Assembly: GCF_000382405.1 (NCBI RefSeq)
Contig: NZ_KB908262.1
Coordinates: 1 to 64,000 of the forward strand
Direction of reading: 5' to 3'
DNA: 64,000 bases
From: Mycobacterium sp. 141
GTDB taxonomy: Bacteria; Actinomycetota; Actinomycetes; Mycobacteriales; Mycobacteriaceae
Translations under genes and position numbers: made by a program
Shown: positions 61,198 to 64,000 of the stretch, piece after piece
Layout: every line of letters starts with the position of its first letter
How positions within the stretch are numbered: the stretch's first letter is position 1
The notes under the pieces: model-generated
Seen by the model: only the letters and a program-made list of their open reading frames with translations
Database searches by the model: none
Told to the model about the DNA's origin: nothing

Positions 61198-63141
61198 ATG
61201 GCTGAACTGGAACGGCATCAATACGACGTTGTCGTGATCGGTGCCGGCGGCGCAGGACTGCGCGCGGTGATCGAGGCCCGCGAGCGGGGTCTGCGAGTGG
61301 CAGTGGTGACCAAATCGCTGTTCGGCAAGGCACATACGGTGATGGCCGAGGGCGGCTGCGCCGCGGCGATGCGCAACGTCAACACCAAGGACTCCTGGCA
61401 GGTGCACTTCGGTGACACCATGCGCGGTGGCAAGTTCCTCAACAACTGGCGGATGGCCGAACTGCATGCGCAGGAAGCCCCGGACCGGGTCTGGGAACTG
61501 GAGACCTACGGAGCGTTGTTCGACCGCACCAAGGACGGCAAGATCAGCCAGCGCAACTTCGGTGGCCACACCTACCCGCGGCTTGCGCACGTCGGCGATC
61601 GCACCGGCCTGGAGATCATCCGCACCCTGCAGCAGAAGATCGTCTCGCTACAGCAGGAGGACAAGCGCGAACTCGGCGACTACGAGGCGCGCATCAAGGT
61701 GTTCCACGAAACCGCGATCACCGAGCTGCTGTTGGACGATGCCGGGCCCGAGAAAAGAGTGGCTGGGGCGTTCGGCTATTACCGCGAAAGCGGTAATTTC
61801 GTGCTGTTCGAGGCCCCCGCGATCGTGCTGGCCACCGGCGGCATCGGCAAGTCGTTCAAGGTGTCGTCGAATTCGTGGGAGTACACGGGCGACGGGCATG
61901 CGCTGGCTCTGCGCGCCGGCTCGACCCTGATCAACATGGAGTTCATCCAGTTCCACCCCACCGGCATGGTATGGCCGCTGTCGGTGAAGGGCATCCTGGT
62001 CACCGAGGGGGTTCGCGGCGACGGCGGGGTGCTCAAGAACTCCGAGGGCAAGCGGTTCATGTTCGACTACATCCCCGCGGTGTTCAAAGGCCAGTACGCC
62101 GAGACCGAGGAGGAAGCCGACCAGTGGCTCGCCGAACAAAGAGGATCAGCCGACGGCAATGCCCGGCGCACTCCTGACCTGCTCCCCCGCGACGAGGTGG
62201 CTCGCGCGATCAACTCCGAGGTGAAGGCGGGTCGCGGTTCGCCACACGGCGGGGTGTATCTGGACATCGCATCGCGCATGCCGACCGAGGAGATCAAGCG
62301 GCGGCTGCCGTCGATGTACCACCAGTTCATGGAGCTCGCCGAGGTCGATATCACCAAGGACGAGATGGAGGTCGGGCCGACCTGCCACTACGTGATGGGC
62401 GGGATCGAGGTCGACCCGGACACCGGTGGCGCCATCACCCCCGGTCTGTTCGCAGCTGGTGAATGTTCGGGCGGGATGCACGGCTCGAACCGGCTGGGCG
62501 GAAACTCACTGTCGGACCTGTTGGTGTTCGGCCGCCGTGCCGGGCTCGGTGCCGCCGACTACGTGCGGGCGTTGCCGGAGCGGCCGAAGATCTCCGACGC
62601 CGCGATCGGAGAAGCCGTCGCAACCGCGTTGGCGCCATTCGAGCAACACGAGCAGCCCGAGAACCCGTACGCATTGCACGCCGAGTTACAGCAGTCGATG
62701 AACGACCTCGTCGGCATCATCCGCAGAGAAGCCGAGATCGAAGAAGCGCTCGACAAGCTCGCCGAGCTACGCCGACGTGTGCACAACGTCAGTGTCCAGG
62801 GCGGACGGGTCTTCAATCCCGGCTGGCACCTGGCAATCGACCTGCGCAACATGCTCCTGGTCAGTGAATGCGTCGCGAAGGCCGCACTGGCGCGCACCGA
62901 AAGCCGGGGCGGACACACCCGCGACGACCACCCGAGAATGGACGCCAATTGGCGCAACACGCTGCTGGTATGCCGGACCGTCGACGATGAGGCCGGTGAT
63001 GCGCTGGTCCCGGACGTCTCGGTGACACCGGAATCGCAAGCCCCGATGCGGGCCGACCTGCTGGCCACCTTCGAGCTGTCCGAACTGGAGAAGTACTACA
63101 CCCAGCAGGAACTGGCCGAGCACCCCGATTGGAAGGGCTGA
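61198..63141 (+). CDS. sdhA: Succinate dehydrogenase flavoprotein subunit
   Basis: The 647-residue flavoprotein starts with VVVIGAGGAGLRAVIEARER. It has KSLFGKAHTVMAEGGCAAAM, with the segment for FAD attachment, and GNFVLFEAPAIVLATGGIGK. The substrate-site block IQFHPTGMVWPLSVKGILVT is followed by EGVRGDGGVLKNSEGKRF, then CHYVMGGIEVDPDTGGAI and GECSGGMHGSNRLGGNSLSD. It oxidises succinate to fumarate in the TCA cycle and passes electrons to SdhB. The sequence fits the Sdh1 (Rv0248c) type rather than the shorter Sdh2. Confidence 0.95.
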   Translation: MAELERHQYDVVVIGAGGAGLRAVIEARERGLRVAVVTKSLFGKAHTVMAEGGCAAAMRNVNTKDSWQVHFGDTMRGGKFLNNWRMAELHAQEAPDRVWELETYGALFDRTKDGKISQRNFGGHTYPRLAHVGDRTGLEIIRTLQQKIVSLQQEDKRELGDYEARIKVFHETAITELLLDDAGPEKRVAGAFGYYRESGNFVLFEAPAIVLATGGIGKSFKVSSNSWEYTGDGHALALRAGSTLINMEFIQFHPTGMVWPLSVKGILVTEGVRGDGGVLKNSEGKRFMFDYIPAVFKGQYAETEEEADQWLAEQRGSADGNARRTPDLLPRDEVARAINSEVKAGRGSPHGGVYLDIASRMPTEEIKRRLPSMYHQFMELAEVDITKDEMEVGPTCHYVMGGIEVDPDTGGAITPGLFAAGECSGGMHGSNRLGGNSLSDLLVFGRRAGLGAADYVRALPERPKISDAAIGEAVATALAPFEQHEQPENPYALHAELQQSMNDLVGIIRREAEIEEALDKLAELRRRVHNVSVQGGRVFNPGWHLAIDLRNMLLVSECVAKAALARTESRGGHTRDDHPRMDANWRNTLLVCRTVDDEAGDALVPDVSVTPESQAPMRADLLATFELSELEKYYTQQELAEHPDWKG

Positions 63142-63142
63142 G

Positions 63143-63892
63143 ATGGCTAAATACGACGCGAGTCTGCGGGTCTGGCGCGGAGACAATACCGGCGGTGGCT
63201 TGCAGGACTACACCGTCGAGGTCAACGACGGCGAGGTGGTACTCGACATCATCCACCGGCTGCAAGCCACCCAAACGCCCGATCTGGCGGTGCGGTGGAA
63301 CTGTAAGGCGGGCAAGTGCGGGTCTTGCTCGGCGGAGATCAACGGCCGCCCACGGTTGATGTGCATGACGCGGATGTCGACGTTCGACCCTTCCGAGACG
63401 GTCACCGTGACACCGCTGCGCACCTTCCCTGTCATGCGCGACCTGGTCACCGATGTGTCGTTCAACTACGAGAAGGCCCGGCAGATCCCGTCCTTCACCC
63501 CGCCCAAGGATCTGCAGCCCGGCGAGTACCGCATGCAGCAGGAGGACGTCAACCGCAGCCAGGAATTCCGTAAGTGCATCGAGTGCTTCCTGTGTCAAAA
63601 CGTCTGCCACGTGATCCGTGACCACGATGAGAACAAGAAGTCCTTCGCCGGCCCGCGTTTCCTCATGCGGATCGCCGAACTGGACATGCACCCGCTGGAT
63701 ACCGTCGATCGCCGGGACATGGCCCAGGACGAATTCGGGCTGGGCTACTGCAACATCACCAAGTGCTGCACCGAGGTCTGCCCGGAAAATATCAAGATCA
63801 CCGACAACGCGCTGATCCCTATGAAGGAACGCGTGGTGGACCGCAAGTACGACCCGATCGTGTGGCTGGGCAACAAGCTCTTCAAGCGGTAG
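63143..63892 (+). CDS. sdhB: Succinate dehydrogenase iron-sulfur subunit
   Basis: Starting one base after the sdhA stop, the 249-residue protein has the [2Fe-2S] cysteines in WNCKAGKCGSCSAEINGRPR and LMCMTR. The [4Fe-4S]/[3Fe-4S] cysteines are in RKCIECFLCQNVCHVIRDHD and NITKCCTEVCPENIKITDNA. It relays electrons from SdhA flavin to menaquinone at the membrane subunit. It is the last gene of the sdh operon. Confidence 0.95.
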   Translation: MAKYDASLRVWRGDNTGGGLQDYTVEVNDGEVVLDIIHRLQATQTPDLAVRWNCKAGKCGSCSAEINGRPRLMCMTRMSTFDPSETVTVTPLRTFPVMRDLVTDVSFNYEKARQIPSFTPPKDLQPGEYRMQQEDVNRSQEFRKCIECFLCQNVCHVIRDHDENKKSFAGPRFLMRIAELDMHPLDTVDRRDMAQDEFGLGYCNITKCCTEVCPENIKITDNALIPMKERVVDRKYDPIVWLGNKLFKR

Positions 63893-63971
63893 GACAACAC
63901 AACAGCCAGTGTTCAATGACGAGGCGGCGTAGGCTCGTCGAGAGCAGCCAATCAAAGTCGAAAGGCAGCCG

Positions 63972-64000
63972 ATGAGCATGCGACAGACCTACAGTGTCAA
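63972..64000 (+). CDS. Start of a gene running off the right edge
   Basis: ATG 63972 is preceded by GAAAGGCAG and opens a frame MSMRQTYSV that reaches the window end. Only nine to ten codons are visible, so no function can be given. Confidence 0.4.

Overview
The window looks like chromosome of a rapidly growing mycobacterium (Mycolicibacterium type). The evidence is high-GC coding with GTG/TTG starts, a 13E12-family HNH protein, an EmbR/PknD-like signalling pair, a chromosomal AAC(2') acetyltransferase, and a right-hand third (about 44.8-63.9 kb) whose gene order matches, from memory, the M. tuberculosis block Rv0265c to Rv0247c. There, fecB2, pxpB, pxpC, aac(2'), a HemD-like regulator and a CbiX remnant lead through a histidine-utilisation (hut) cluster to an HspR-type hsp20 gene and a succinate dehydrogenase operon. 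A YhhQ-type transporter and the hut genes are extra relative to that block as I recall it.

The left two thirds (1-43 kb) are accessory and scarred. I count remnants of a PucR regulator, an oleate hydratase, a flavoprotein, a kinase fragment, an SDR, an unknown protein, thioredoxin reductase and thioredoxin fragments, and a methyltransferase split by an IS110-family element. Intact genes sit between the scars.

1-11.3 kb: truncated pucR and ohyA head to head; a DUF2934 protein; a membrane Ser/Thr kinase with NHL sensor followed by an EmbR-like FHA regulator; an APC permease; a 13E12 HNH protein; a broken flavoprotein gene; an exported protein; a lipoprotein. Three promoters here carry the same 11-bp-phased TTGAGG direct repeat about 60 bp before the start codon. 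That is the best candidate for an undescribed regulon of the kinase/EmbR-like pair.

11.3-34 kb: two paralogous FCD-GntR regulators, LysR, TTC38-like TPR protein, DinB, AhpD-like protein, a thioredoxin/thioredoxin reductase cluster, an ADH/amine oxidase/MFS/GntR-UTRA cluster, a divergent TauE and sulfide:quinone oxidoreductase-like pair around a perfect 20-bp palindrome, the IS110 element, a second thioredoxin with decayed trx remnants, and a DHA2 efflux pump.

34-43 kb: a cell-envelope module. A BlaI-type repressor and M56 protease are in one overlapping operon with CcdA and a DsbA-like protein. The operon is divergent from an L,D-transpeptidase and followed by a RipB-like NlpC/P60 hydrolase. 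The two flanking promoter regions share TATCTACGTA palindromes. A SMP-30-like lipoprotein and a VapBC/FitAB-type toxin-antitoxin pair follow.

43-64 kb: LysE exporter, enoyl-CoA hydratase, then the conserved block described above. No rRNA, tRNA or CRISPR array was seen.
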